Shown: piece after piece, positions 1-12,750 of the stretch
Layout: every line of letters begins with the position of its first letter
How positions within the stretch are numbered: position 1 is the stretch's first letter
Source: Planctomycetota bacterium
GTDB taxonomy: Bacteria > Planctomycetota > Phycisphaerae > Phycisphaerales > Zrk34
NCBI GenBank assembly: GCA_016125255.1
Contig: WGMD01000002.1
Coordinates: 186,001 to 250,000 of the forward strand
Length of the DNA: 64,000 bases
Direction: 5' to 3'
Position numbers and translations under genes: made by a program
Notes under the pieces: generated by a model
Told to the model about the DNA's origin: nothing
Seen by the model: the letters and a program-made list of their open reading frames with translations, nothing else
Database searches by the model: none

Positions 1-2946
<2,946 letters not shown>

Positions 2947-2950
<4 letters not shown>

Positions 2951-4038
2951 GAATTCTCCACTGGTGCGGTGCCAGCCAGAACCGCCAATCTATCGGCGAT
3001 CTCATGAATCGGCAGCGATTCGGCGGCCGCTCCGATGGCAATGGACTCGCCTGGCATGCCGTACACCACGGATGTTTCTTCGTCCTGCGCAATGGTGTGT
3101 CCGCCCGCCTCTCGAACGGCGAGCAACCCATCGGCTCCGTCGCGCCCCATTCCCGTGAGCACCACGCCGACGCCGCGCGGCCCATAGGCCTCTGCGATCG
3201 AACGCAGCAACACGGATCCGGATGGACGTTCATTGTGCTCGGCGGGCGCGCAGGTCAGATTCGCCCGGCGATTGACCACCGTCAGATGACGATCCTGCGG
3301 CGCGATGTAGACACAACCGCGCTCGATTCGCGCGCCGTTCAGCGCAATGTGCACCGGCATTGGGCAGATGGTTTTGAGCCATAACGCGAAACTTTCGAGG
3401 AAACTGGGTGAAATGTGTTGCACAAGCAGAATTGGAGCCGGCAGATCCGCCGGCAGGGACGACAGGATGGTCTCCAGTGCCGCAGGCCCGCCGGTCGACG
3501 CCACGATTCCGATGCCGTCCACCTGTCCCTCGGACTGACATGGAATGACCGGCGCACTGGCGCACGGTTGGATGATCCGCGCCGCTCGGCGCGGTCCATT
3601 GAATCGCTGCCGGATCACACGCACCTGGCTCATCACCACCAGCTTGTTGCATAGGCGTTCGCCGAAAATCCCACCGTCTTCCTTGGATGAGAGCGAGGGC
3701 TTTTCCATGACCGTCAACGCACCGGCCCGCAGCGCCAGAATCGACGCCGCCCCATCGGGCTCGTTCATGCCTGCCGCAACGACGATGATTGGCGTCGGGT
3801 GAGTTTCCATGATCAATCGCGTCGTTTCATAACCGTCCATCCCCGGCAGGCGGATGTCCATAGTGATGATGTCGGGTCGCACGCGAGGAAGGGTCCGCAT
3901 CGCCTGCTCCGCGCTGGCGACTTGCGCCACGAGCCGCAGCCGCCGATCTCGATTGATGAGATGCGTCAGCAGTTCGCGTGCCGTGATGGAATCCTCAACG
4001 ATCATCACGCGAATCGGATTGTTTGTGTGAAGATCCAT
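2947..4038 (-). CDS. cheB: CheB/WspF-like chemotaxis response regulator protein-glutamate methylesterase
   Basis: This enzyme removes methyl groups from receptor glutamates and tunes the sensitivity of the chemosensory array. The 363-residue protein has an N-terminal receiver (VMIVEDS; acceptor Asp in TMDIRLPG) and a C-terminal methylesterase domain with the catalytic triad: Ser in [10 protein letters not shown], His in LVQHISPSF and Asp in [10 protein letters not shown] chose ATG 4038 (MDLHTN), which lies 22 bases after the CheA stop and gives normal family length; an upstream ATG at 4128 would overlap CheA by 68 bases. The stop overlaps the next gene by 4 bases. In Wsp systems the equivalent protein, WspF, is the negative regulator. 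Confidence 0.95.
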
Positions 4039-4060
4039 GATCGGCAAATAGCAATTCGGG

Positions 4061-6649
4061 TTAGACAAGCTGTTGAATGGCTTCGATGAGCCGCTCGTGA
4101 TCGAATCGCTTTTTGACGATGTAGGCATCGGCGCCGCAGTTCATTCCGCGCTCCTTATGTTCGTCTGATTCGAGCGACGTGACAAGAATGATCGGCATGC
4201 GTCGGTCGGTATCATTTTTCCGGATCCATGTGGTGAGATCGAACCCGTTGATCTGCGGCATTTCCACATCGCTGATCACCAGATCGATGTCGCCGCCGCG
4301 CAATACGCTGATCGCTTCAGTGCCGTTCGTCGCCAGCCGCACGCGATAACCGTACGATTCGAGAACGCTCTTCTCGAGGGTTCGCGTTGTGAACGAGTCA
4401 TCGACGACAAGAATCGTTGTTGTCCGCTGCATGGCTGCTTCCGTCGATGTTTCTCGTGCGCGGAAGGAGGCGCCGACAGCCTGGTTGTCGACGAGCTGGT
4501 GTGGATTGACCACCAGCGCGATCGACTCGTCTTCGAGCAAAATGCCGCCGGTGAGCCAATCGGCGCCCGGCGGACGCCACATGATCGGCTTCACCACCGC
4601 GTCGCGCTCATTGAGCAGTTGATCCACCACGACGCCTAGTCGCTTGTCGCCAAGGCGCAGCACAACAACGGCTGCGATGTTGCCGGGGGTGTTGATCTCC
4701 GCGGACCGACCGATCAGTGTCGACAGCGCTACAATCGGTACGATCGCACCATCGACCCTCAGGCTGGGCGAACCGGCAAGTACCTCCATCCCGTCCATCG
4801 GCACACGCAAGAGCCGATCGATCGACGCCACCGGGATGCCCAGATACAGTTCGGCGCTGCGCACGAGAAGCAGACGCTGCGTGGCGATCGAGACAGGCAC
4901 GGAAAGGACGAAATGCGTGCCATACGGCTCGGCGGGCTTGACGCGGACGAATCCTTGAAGTTGATCGACCGCTTCCTGCACGACGGACAACCCCATGCCG
5001 CGTCCGGACACGTCATTGACCTGTTCGCACGTGGAGAATCCGGGCGCGAAGATGAGTGGTGCAATTCGCTCGATCGTCATCGTGCCCAGCGGCTCGTCGG
5101 GCAGAAGATCCCGTGCTTTGGCGCGCTTCACGATCCGCTCGATGTCCAGTCCCTGTCCATCGTCAACGACATCAATTTCGAGGCGATTGCCTGTGGCAGT
5201 GACGCGCAGTTCGATCACGCAGGTGTCGGGTTTGCCTGCGGCGAGGCGCGCCGGTGGCGTTTCGAGCCCGTGGCTGACCGCATTGCGCAAAATGTGCATC
5301 ACAGGATCCTTGAGCATCTGAAGGACGACCCTGTCCGCAAGTGATTCCATGCCCATCGACTTGAAGCGCACCTTGACGCCGTGGGCGTCGGCCAGATCGC
5401 GGACCATTTTGCCGAAGCCCCCCAGCACGCTGTCGGCATTGATCATGCGCGCTTCGCGAATGTTGCCCTGCAATTCGGACCCGATCGCCCGCAAAGACCA
5501 GCTCGATCGTTTCTGTGCGGACCGCACGGATCGGGCAAGTGAGTCCATCTGCCTGAGTTGGCTCTCCCAAAGGCGCATCTGCGCAATGAGGGGCGCGAAG
5601 GTGCGATCCGTTTCGAGACGGCGCAGCACGGCATGCCATGTGCCGCGTGTCCGTCGTGATCCACGCAGCGCCGTGGCCGCCAGTTCCCGCATTTGATCTA
5701 GGCGGTTCTCGATCTCCCGCTGACGGGAGCTCTCGCTGAGGATGTCATGCGCGGAGCGAAGCAGACGATCGAGACTGTCGGCGGAGACGCGCACCGTTGC
5801 CGCAGCATCCTCGCGCCCCGGACGCGGTCGCAGGGACGCTCCCTCCGGAGAATTCTGCGGATCGGATTCATTCGTGTCGCCGGCCTTCGGTGTGCAGTCA
5901 GCACCCGTCGCCGCCTCGACTGCCCGGCTGATCTGCTCCACTAGCGACCGGGCCAGCTCGATCGTGCTTTCCTCAAGACGTTCGACTCCGTCGCGGACCT
6001 GGGCCAGAAGCTTTTCAAGCGACTTGCTCAAGTCCGCGACATGATCGAGTTCGACGATATGCGCGGCGCCTTTAAGACTGTGTGCGGCCCGATGGCCGGC
6101 ACTGACCTGTTCGGGCGTGACCGACAGGACATCGCGCTCCGCTCGCTCGGTCAACTGCCTGAGAACGGTCAGATGACCCCGCCATTCAGCTTCGAATGCC
6201 GCCCGCAATTTGACGCGAGAGTCCGTCTTGTTCACGGGCATGACGCCGGGTTTGTTCGTGGTCGCGACCTCCGCGGCCAAAAGAGACGTGATCATATTCG
6301 CGGCCGGCTCAAGCGACGGCGTGTCGCCGGCGACCAGGCAGGACATCCAATCCTCAACCTTATCAAGCGCTTCATTGATGGCGTCGATGGCGGGTCGGTC
6401 GAGCTTGCGCGTGCCATCGCGCACCTGTCCAAATACGGCCTCGATCTGATGTCCCACGCGTTCGATCGGATCGAGTCCGCACACTCGAGCGCCGCCTTTG
6501 AGACTGTGCGCCATGCGGAACGCTTCATCCAGCGCCTTGGACGCGCCGGCATTGGTCGCCAGTTCGTCCAAGGCGCCTCGGATGCCCGTCAGATGCTCGC
6601 GATGCTCGATCTGAAAGGCCTCGAGTATTTTTTCGGTGATCGAGTCCAT
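4061..6649 (-). CDS. cheA: CheA-type histidine kinase with C-terminal receiver (WspE-like)
   Basis: The central kinase of the chemosensory cluster, 862 residues. Two Hpt domains start the protein (RMAHSLKGGA near residue 48 and HRAAHSLKGAA near residue 168). A dimerisation region follows, then an HATPase with N box LRNAVSHGLETP and G box DDGQGLD, a CheW-like regulatory domain, and a C-terminal receiver (VVDDSFTTR; acceptor in VISDVEMPQ). CheA fused to a receiver is the WspE/FrzE layout rather than that of flagellar CheA. The ATG shares one base with the MCP stop (TGATG), which indicates translational coupling. GGGAGG lies about 11 bases upstream. No separate CheY, CheD or flagellar gene is visible, so an alternative cellular function is more likely than swimming. 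Confidence 0.95.
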   Translation of the reverse strand: MDSITEKILEAFQIEHREHLTGIRGALDELATNAGASKALDEAFRMAHSLKGGARVCGLDPIERVGHQIEAVFGQVRDGTRKLDRPAIDAINEALDKVEDWMSCLVAGDTPSLEPAANMITSLLAAEVATTNKPGVMPVNKTDSRVKLRAAFEAEWRGHLTVLRQLTERAERDVLSVTPEQVSAGHRAAHSLKGAAHIVELDHVADLSKSLEKLLAQVRDGVERLEESTIELARSLVEQISRAVEAATGADCTPKAGDTNESDPQNSPEGASLRPRPGREDAAATVRVSADSLDRLLRSAHDILSESSRQREIENRLDQMRELAATALRGSRRTRGTWHAVLRRLETDRTFAPLIAQMRLWESQLRQMDSLARSVRSAQKRSSWSLRAIGSELQGNIREARMINADSVLGGFGKMVRDLADAHGVKVRFKSMGMESLADRVVLQMLKDPVMHILRNAVSHGLETPPARLAAGKPDTCVIELRVTATGNRLEIDVVDDGQGLDIERIVKRAKARDLLPDEPLGTMTIERIAPLIFAPGFSTCEQVNDVSGRGMGLSVVQEAVDQLQGFVRVKPAEPYGTHFVLSVPVSIATQRLLLVRSAELYLGIPVASIDRLLRVPMDGMEVLAGSPSLRVDGAIVPIVALSTLIGRSAEINTPGNIAAVVVLRLGDKRLGVVVDQLLNERDAVVKPIMWRPPGADWLTGGILLEDESIALVVNPHQLVDNQAVGASFRARETSTEAAMQRTTTILVVDDSFTTRTLEKSVLESYGYRVRLATNGTEAISVLRGGDIDLVISDVEMPQINGFDLTTWIRKNDTDRRMPIILVTSLESDEHKERGMNCGADAYIVKKRFDHERLIEAIQQLV

Positions 6650-8259
6650 CAGATCCGATACCTCCCGACAGCGGTCTGAAGCTGCTTGCTGAGGGCGGTG
6701 AGCGTCGCGGCGGACTTCTCGAGCTGGCTTGTGCCGACGGCGGTCTGCTCGGCGGCGACGCGGATATCCTGCATGCCTTGCGCGACCTGCTCGAAGCCGA
6801 CCTGCTGCTGGCTGGTGGCGCCGAGAATCTGCTGAAATGCGACGACGCTTTGTTCAGTCGAATCCTGCATCATCGCGATCGCCCGCTCAGTGAGATCGGC
6901 CTGTCGCTTGCCGGATTCGACGCGCTTGACGGCTTCTTCGGTAAGCATGACGGAGGTGTTGATGCCCTTCTGGATGTCACTGAGGATCGAGCGGACCTGA
7001 ACGGTGCACTGCTTGGCCTGATCCGCCAGGTTCTTCATCTCGCTGGCAACGACGGAGAATCGCCCGCCGTGCTCATCCGCCGAGACCGCTTCGATCCCGG
7101 CGTTAAGGGCCAGCAGATTGGCCTGCTCGGCGATATCGGAGACGGTGGCGATGATCTCGCCGACCGCCTGCGTGCTTTCGGAAAGCGTGACGATGTTTTC
7201 GGCGACTTCCTCGACCTGTCCGCGAATCGACTCCATCAACGAGACGGTGTCCTTGACGGCCCGCACGCCCTCGTCGGTCGACGAACTGGTGGCTTCGGCG
7301 GAGTTGGAGACTTCCTTGGCCTTGTCGGAAATCTGATTGCCCGACTGAGTGATCTCCTGCATCGTGGTCGAAACCTGCTGCACCGTGGCCGCCTGCTCGC
7401 GGGTGCTCGAGGCCTGCTGGCGCGTCGAAGCAAGAATTTCGTTCGCCGCCGAGTCGACGTTGTTCGTCGCCTGACGGATCTGGGTGCTCAGGTCGGTCAG
7501 CCCCATACGCATGGTGTTGAAGACAGCGGTCAGATCGCCGATCTCGTCTTCCTCCGTCGCCTTGATCGCCGCACCGGATAAATCACCGTCCGCCACTTTG
7601 CGTGCAGCCTCGGTAATTTCACGAAGGCGATTGCAGATGTTGCGTGTGATGAGGATGGCGAGAACGATCACGATGGTCATGGCGCAGCCGGTGCCTGCAA
7701 TGATCAGCAGGCGTGTGCCCGCGGCGGTCGCGGCGGCTTCCTCGGCACGAACGGCTAGCAAGCTGCGCTCTGCATTACCCATGATGGCGATCTGGTCACG
7801 GATTTCATCCATTGTCTTCTTACCGACACCGGAGGCGCCCAACTCCCGCGACGCCTCGATGCCCTTGCTTTTTTGCAGTTCGATGGCGCTGGCGAACCAG
7901 GCGAGCTTCTCATTGACGTGCTGCTCCAGGACGTCCAGCCGCTGCTGCTGCTGCGGGTTGTCAGCGGTCAACTCACGGATTTGCCGGATATGCTCGATAG
8001 CGCGCGACATGCCCGCTCGATAGGGCTCGAGAAACTTGTCGTCGTCCGCCACCATGTAGCCCCGCACACCGGTTTCGCAGTCCGTCATGGCCTGAAGAAG
8101 GCCAGAGAATTGCTCAAGCACCTGATGGGTATGTGTGACCCAGTCCGATGTGTCGGTGAGCTTATTGATGCTGCGGTATGAGAGTGCCCCGATCACGATC
8201 AGGATCGCCAGGGCGATCGTAAACCCTCCGCCGATCTTGGTTCCAACGGTCCACTTCAT
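6649..8259 (-). CDS. Methyl-accepting chemotaxis protein with CHASE3-like sensor (WspA-like)
   Basis: The membrane receptor of the operon, 536 residues. TM1 lies at about residues 9-29, then a periplasmic helical region with CHASE3 character (CETGVRGYMVADD), TM2 at about 190-212 (GCAMTIVIVLAIL), a HAMP domain, and a long cytoplasmic signalling coil. The hairpin tip reads EQANLLALNAGIEAVSADEH, a mild variant of the canonical EQTNLLALNAAIEAARAGE. A good Shine-Dalgarno AAAGGAG precedes the ATG. The gene follows the second CheW after 28 bases and overlaps cheA by one base. In Wsp systems the receptor senses surface contact or envelope stress; that ligand assignment is inference here. Confidence 0.94.
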   Translation of the reverse strand: MKWTVGTKIGGGFTIALAILIVIGALSYRSINKLTDTSDWVTHTHQVLEQFSGLLQAMTDCETGVRGYMVADDDKFLEPYRAGMSRAIEHIRQIRELTADNPQQQQRLDVLEQHVNEKLAWFASAIELQKSKGIEASRELGASGVGKKTMDEIRDQIAIMGNAERSLLAVRAEEAAATAAGTRLLIIAGTGCAMTIVIVLAILITRNICNRLREITEAARKVADGDLSGAAIKATEEDEIGDLTAVFNTMRMGLTDLSTQIRQATNNVDSAANEILASTRQQASSTREQAATVQQVSTTMQEITQSGNQISDKAKEVSNSAEATSSSTDEGVRAVKDTVSLMESIRGQVEEVAENIVTLSESTQAVGEIIATVSDIAEQANLLALNAGIEAVSADEHGGRFSVVASEMKNLADQAKQCTVQVRSILSDIQKGINTSVMLTEEAVKRVESGKRQADLTERAIAMMQDSTEQSVVAFQQILGATSQQQVGFEQVAQGMQDIRVAAEQTAVGTSQLEKSAATLTALSKQLQTAVGRYRI

Positions 8260-8287
8260 ATCTCAATCGCTCCTTTCGGTGTGAGCA

Positions 8288-8935
8288 TCAGTCAGCAATG
8301 GCCCTTGAGGATACCTCTGTTGCGAGCGTTGCCTGATCCGCAAGTGCGGCCTGGCCGAGCCATCCCGCCAAGGCAATTTCATCAAGCACCACGACGCCGT
8401 CTTCCGTCACGCCCAGCGTCTGAAGCTTGGGCTTCGCGTGGTCGGGCATCGGGATGAGTCGGGTCGGATCGATCATTTCAAGCCGATCGTAGTTATCGAT
8501 CAGCAGGCCCATCCTTCGTTCCATCGGATGTAGCAATAAAGCGCGCGAGGGGGACTCGGAGCGTGTCAGGTCCAACAGCACCGCGGCGTCGCGCATCGTC
8601 CATATCTCACCGCGGATACCCACGAGGCCTGCGAGATCGCCGGATGCGGCGGGAACGATCGTCATCACAGGAACAGACCGCGCTTCGACGACCGCCGCGG
8701 AGCTGATGGCGAACATCTGCCCGCAAACCATAAATCGAAGCATCGGTCTCGCCTGATTGGCGCGCTGCTCATCATCATCAGAACGGGCTGCCAACCGTCG
8801 GGCGCGCTCGCGGTAGACCTTGTCAAGCACCTTGCCATCCACCGTTCCGATGCGCTCGAGGTTTTCCCGGGTGGCAGCCAGACGTGCCTTGACGTCTTCC
8901 CAGTCAATACGTTCAGTGATCTCGCTCATGAGCAT
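8288..8935 (-). CDS. cheW: CheW-like coupling protein with N-terminal extension (WspD-like)
   Basis: A scaffold protein linking receptor to CheA. Of its 215 residues, about the first 60 form a charged helical extension and the rest a CheW fold (FMVCGQMFAI; VVEARSVP; GLVGIRGEIWTMRD). WspD proteins have the same extended layout. The ATG at 8935 has GGAAG seven bases upstream and overlaps the cheR end by 10 bases; the alternative ATG at 8929 would form an ATGA overlap. It is the second of two CheW genes flanking cheR, the same arrangement as wspB-wspC-wspD. Confidence 0.92.
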   Translation of the reverse strand: MLMSEITERIDWEDVKARLAATRENLERIGTVDGKVLDKVYRERARRLAARSDDDEQRANQARPMLRFMVCGQMFAISSAAVVEARSVPVMTIVPAASGDLAGLVGIRGEIWTMRDAAVLLDLTRSESPSRALLLHPMERRMGLLIDNYDRLEMIDPTRLIPMPDHAKPKLQTLGVTEDGVVVLDEIALAGWLGQAALADQATLATEVSSRAIAD

Positions 8936-10377
8936 TGCGCCACTTCCAGTTGCTTTTCGACGAGGCCGATGAGTTCGGCCGCCGTCATGGGTTCGATTTC
9001 GAGCACGAGCTTTTCGGGCGCCAGGCCGATGGCTATGCCGATGGCGGTGTGATAGCAGCGCACGGCGGCCCGCATGTCGCCGATCGCCTGTTGGCGCAGA
9101 CCCAGCAGGTAGTGTGCGGCGGCATTTTTGCGATCGAGGTAGATGGCGCGCCGCAGAGAATGTTCCGCCGCCGCTTCCTCACCGATGCCGCTGTACAGAA
9201 GCGAAGCGCTGAGATGATGGGCCGCGTTCAATCGATCCTTGTCGAGTTGGCGCTGCACCAGTTCCAAAGCCGTCCGCAGATCACCCCGTCGCGCCAGGTC
9301 GTCGGCACGGCCATGTATGCCGAAGCGCGCCTCCATGGTGCGTGCCGGAGCGACATCACGGGGAACCATCGGCTCAAGACCGGGGCGCTTCCGTATTGAA
9401 GGTGCCGTATCGGCCCGGCCGCGATGCGCCGAATCCCTCGTGCCGGCCAACCCAGCCAGCCCTGGGCGAACTGGAGGGTTGGCCGAGCACATGGGTATGG
9501 AGGGCTTGATCGTGTTGGAACGCTGGTAGAACACCGCCCCGGAGAGCGTGGTGGAGCGAAACTGTCGATACGTATCGTCATTCGGCTCCGCAGGTCCGGT
9601 GACCATCCACCCGTCCGGCACGAGAGAGGCATGAAAATTTGCGGCGCAGCAGTGAACCAGCGCTTGATTGAAGTAGATGGTGACATTGCGGCAGAGGATC
9701 AGATCAAACGTGTGCAATCCGCTCAGAAGCGATGGAAACGGATCGTGCGCGAGATTGTGATACTGAAACTGAACGCGATCACGAATCATCGGCGTCAACT
9801 CGTACCGCGAGCCGTCGATGTCGAAATAATCGCGGATCACTGAAGGTTCGACGCCACGCATCGCCCAGTCATGAAAGACGCCGCGACGTGCGTTGACAAG
9901 ACAGCGCCGATTGATGTCCGTCGCGATAATCGTCACATCCCAATCCCGCAGTTCATCTTGGAAGTGACGGTCCAGAAGGATGGCGATGGAGTAAGGTTCG
10001 GCTCCGATGGAGCAGCCCGCGGACCAGATGCGAAGCGTACGGCGAACGTGATTGCGATTCATGATTTCGGGAATCACCGTCTGACGCAGCGCTTCAAAGA
10101 CTTCCTGATGGCGGAAGAAGTATGTTTCGCCCACCGTCAGCTCCTGCACGAGCTGATCAAATTCGAGATCGCCATGAGCGGCACATTGAAGCGTGGCGAG
10201 ATATGCTTCAACGCCCGATAGTCCCTCTGAGATGATGCGATCGTTGATCTTCGCGGCGAGTTCCTGATCCCGATCGGCGTAGTATTCCAGGCCGGAGCGT
10301 TCGAGTACGAACGCTTTGAGGTCTTGCCACATCGGGTCCGCCAATGCGCTGATGCTTTTGGCAGGGTGTGTAATCAC
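8926..10377 (-). CDS. cheR: CheR methyltransferase fused to TPR repeats (WspC-like)
   Basis: An S-adenosylmethionine-dependent methyltransferase that methylates receptor glutamates; 483 residues. The N-terminal helical domain leads into VGETYFFRHQEVF, then the SAM-binding motif WSAGCSIGAEPYS and the late motif ILCRNVTIYFN. After a Pro/Arg-rich linker (about residues 285-345) the C-terminus carries TPR-type helices (HHLSASLLYSGIGEE; AAHYLLGLRQQAIGD), which is characteristic of WspC. The start is a GTG whose GTGA overlaps the stop of the upstream CheW gene. The domain calls are firm; the Wsp assignment rests on the neighbourhood. Confidence 0.94.
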   Translation of the reverse strand: MITHPAKSISALADPMWQDLKAFVLERSGLEYYADRDQELAAKINDRIISEGLSGVEAYLATLQCAAHGDLEFDQLVQELTVGETYFFRHQEVFEALRQTVIPEIMNRNHVRRTLRIWSAGCSIGAEPYSIAILLDRHFQDELRDWDVTIIATDINRRCLVNARRGVFHDWAMRGVEPSVIRDYFDIDGSRYELTPMIRDRVQFQYHNLAHDPFPSLLSGLHTFDLILCRNVTIYFNQALVHCCAANFHASLVPDGWMVTGPAEPNDDTYRQFRSTTLSGAVFYQRSNTIKPSIPMCSANPPVRPGLAGLAGTRDSAHRGRADTAPSIRKRPGLEPMVPRDVAPARTMEARFGIHGRADDLARRGDLRTALELVQRQLDKDRLNAAHHLSASLLYSGIGEEAAAEHSLRRAIYLDRKNAAAHYLLGLRQQAIGDMRAAVRCYHTAIGIAIGLAPEKLVLEIEPMTAAELIGLVEKQLEVAQCS

Positions 10378-10874
10378 GAGGTGGTCGCCTCCAACGCCGC
10401 GAGACGTTCCGCTTCGATACGGGCGAACTCACGGATACGCGACTGCTCCGCGTCAAGCAGCAACCGATCCAGCGAGAGGACGGCGATGATCTCTTCGCCG
10501 ATTCGAATCGCATGATCCGCACAACGATTGAATGTGCTGTCCGGCTCCAGTTCGGCCCGGGCGTCGACTTCCACGGCAACAAGACGATTGATGCGATCAA
10601 CGATGAGCCCGAGTGGTCGGGACTTGTCTCCGACAACAACGACGGGGGTGTACAAGCCGTCGTCACTGGCATCGAATGACAATAACGTGCGCAGGCGCAA
10701 GACTGGCACCGGCACGCCACTTAGGTTCATGAATCCGGCGAGCGCCGAAGGCGTCCGCGGAGGACGGGATAGATGAGGTAATAGGAGAAGCTCAACGACG
10801 GCCCGGCTGTTGATCGCCAACCGACGATCCGAGACATCGATCAACAACACCCGTTCTTCGTTGCGCACTTGCAT
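10374..10874 (-). CDS. cheW: CheW-like coupling protein (WspB-like), first gene of the operon
   Basis: A 166-residue CheW-domain protein (LLIDVSDRRLAI; VVELLLLPHL; GFMNLSGVPVPVLRLR; PLGLIVDRINRLV). It opens a seven-gene minus-strand operon in which every junction is an overlap or less than 30 bases. A weak Shine-Dalgarno (GGGTGAG) precedes the ATG. The roughly 190 bases up to the PAS kinase stop at 11066 contain no convincing gene and probably hold the operon promoter; TTGTCA with a 17-base spacer before TGCGTA on the minus strand is a weak candidate. Confidence 0.92.
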   Translation of the reverse strand: MQVRNEERVLLIDVSDRRLAINSRAVVELLLLPHLSRPPRTPSALAGFMNLSGVPVPVLRLRTLLSFDASDDGLYTPVVVVGDKSRPLGLIVDRINRLVAVEVDARAELEPDSTFNRCADHAIRIGEEIIAVLSLDRLLLDAEQSRIREFARIEAERLAALEATTS

Positions 10875-11065
10875 CGCTCACCCGCTGGTAACAGATTCCA
10901 CCGGCTCCGCGGCTCACTGCCGCCGGGAGACCATCCTTTGTGATCAATAGATCGACGTGAAACTGATCGCGCGACATACGCATTTTCACGCAGTCGTGTT
11001 GACAAGTTCCATATCGTTCTTTTGCGTAAAGGCCTCTTCAACACCGCATCGGAGCTGGCGCACGT

Positions 11066-12163
11066 TCAGGCCATCGGCGCGCGGCAAGGTAAGGATACCC
11101 AGAACGCGGCGCCGTGGTCTGTTGGTGATTCGAGCCAGACCTTACCGCCATGCCACTCCGCAATACGCTGCACAATCGTCAAGCCCACGCCCGAACCCTC
11201 GCGATCGTCCCCCAACTTCTTGAACAACTCGAACACCGTCTGAGCGTGCTGCGGATCAATGCCCGGACCGTAATCACGCACGCAGAAACTGACCTGGTAC
11301 GCTTGCCTCTCACCCCGAATTTCAATCCGGCGGTCCGGTCCCTTGCAGCCGTACCGCAGCGCGTTACCAAGCAGATTATCGAACACCTGAAGCATCTGGC
11401 TCGGAACAGCGTCCACCGTCGGCATCGGTTCATGGATGATCACACTCGCCTGACGCCGACAAATCTCATCCTGCCGTTCACGCACAACCTGCCGCGCCGC
11501 CTCACCGAGATCAACCTGCGACCGCGCCTCTACCGGGTGACCGGCGCGGCACACCTCCAGAAGATCATCCACGTGCCGTCTCATTCGGCTCGCCGCATCC
11601 TTGACGCGTTCGACAAATTTGCCCACCAGTTCCATGTCTGTCTTTTGGAGCGCCTCACAGATGTGGGCCGTATACCCGCCGATCGTCACCAGCGGAGCTT
11701 TAAGATCGTGGGATGCGGCAAAGACGAACCGTTCCATGTCGCGCGTCCTTTGCGTCAGTTCTTCATTGATCTGACGAATCGTCAGTTCGTCCATCATTCG
11801 TTGCGTGACATCGAAAATCGTCACCAGACTGGCGGACAGTCCGTTCCAGACGATCCGCGCGACATGCACTTCACCGATACGCGTCTTGCCGTCGGGACGG
11901 ACAATATCCATTTCCGTCGCGCCCGAAGCATTCAGGGCGAGGCCGAATGGATGATCATGCAACTGCTCGATCGGCCGGCCGAACAACTCCGAGGCCGCAC
12001 GATTCGCGAAGCGAGTGCGGCCGTGGCAATCAACGATGAAAATGCTCGCCGGACTCAACTGCAGAATTCGGCGAAGATCGGCGGCGTCAACACTCGACCC
12101 CACGGACGGGACAGTGGCTTCGGGTGTAGACTCCAATTTCCCAGAGGGATTTTCGTCAGTCAT
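11066..12163 (-). CDS. PAS-domain sensor histidine kinase (phytochrome-kinase type)
   Basis: A soluble 365-residue kinase. A PAS domain (about residues 20-130; ILQLSPASIFIVD; RTRFANRAASELFG) is followed by a coiled linker, the HisKA box FAASHDLKAPLVTIGGY, an N box DNLLGNALRYG and G boxes DYGPGID and GSGVGLTIV. No transmembrane segment is seen. I chose ATG 12163 (MTDENP), which has a GGGGG tract eight bases upstream; an ATG at 12409 would add 82 residues without domain character. Kinases of this type often pair with Rcp1-like single receivers, and one lies just upstream at 12751, although its acceptor residue is changed. Confidence 0.9.
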   Translation of the reverse strand: MTDENPSGKLESTPEATVPSVGSSVDAADLRRILQLSPASIFIVDCHGRTRFANRAASELFGRPIEQLHDHPFGLALNASGATEMDIVRPDGKTRIGEVHVARIVWNGLSASLVTIFDVTQRMMDELTIRQINEELTQRTRDMERFVFAASHDLKAPLVTIGGYTAHICEALQKTDMELVGKFVERVKDAASRMRRHVDDLLEVCRAGHPVEARSQVDLGEAARQVVRERQDEICRRQASVIIHEPMPTVDAVPSQMLQVFDNLLGNALRYGCKGPDRRIEIRGERQAYQVSFCVRDYGPGIDPQHAQTVFELFKKLGDDREGSGVGLTIVQRIAEWHGGKVWLESPTDHGAAFWVSLPCRAPMA

Positions 12164-12605
12164 ATATTCAGCCCCCGTGCGCCAGCTGCGCGATACATGT
12201 TCCTTAGAATGCGTGTTAAGCCCATGCATGTCGCTTGACACGATCGGGCGCAACGCACCGAGCAGAGTGCCCTCTCTGCGGTTCCGGATGTGCCGTTGAT
12301 CAGCACGAATCGGTCGGTTGGCGCGCCACCCATGACGATCCGTACCGGATCGCAGTTTCCGGTTCGGAGAATCTTGATCGCGGCCGCTGCTTTCCTGGTC
12401 ATAGTTCATGGTCCCGTCGTTCAGATATTCGGCACCTTCGCAGAGCGCATATCTGCGCGCAGTGCACCCGGTGCCATTTCATCATCTGCGTGTCGTCGGA
12501 GTGATCCTCGATCTGAAACACCATCAATGATTTCATCAGCAATCCACACAAGGACATTTTCCGCTTGTATTTTCCTGACCAGGATTGCTTAAGATGCAAC
12601 ACGCC

Positions 12606-12623
12606 TTGACACTTCGGTGTCAA
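12606..12623. repeat. Perfect hairpin with TTCG loop in an AT-rich intergenic stretch
   Basis: TTGACAC, loop TTCG, GTGTCAA: a 7-bp perfect stem with a stable tetraloop. It sits in a 587-base gene-free gap (12164-12750) between the PAS kinase and the receiver gene. The gap is AT-rich compared with its surroundings and otherwise shows no convincing gene. No T-run follows on either strand, so it is not a clear terminator. It could be an operator or RNA structure in the leader of the minus-strand PAS kinase. Confidence 0.4.
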
Positions 12624-12750
12624 TATATGACCGCTGATAACATGAGGCGACCGGATTTGGGCAGGATGAGTACAAACACTTATTTTTTCATCATCATGGT
12701 TCGGTCATAGTCAATCGCGGTGAGATGGATTACGACTGTACCCTTCGCGC

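Noticed and set aside
12399-12623. A 74-codon minus-strand frame in the gap upstream of the PAS kinase
   Set aside because: No ribosome-binding site, no recognisable domain, and AT-rich intergenic composition.
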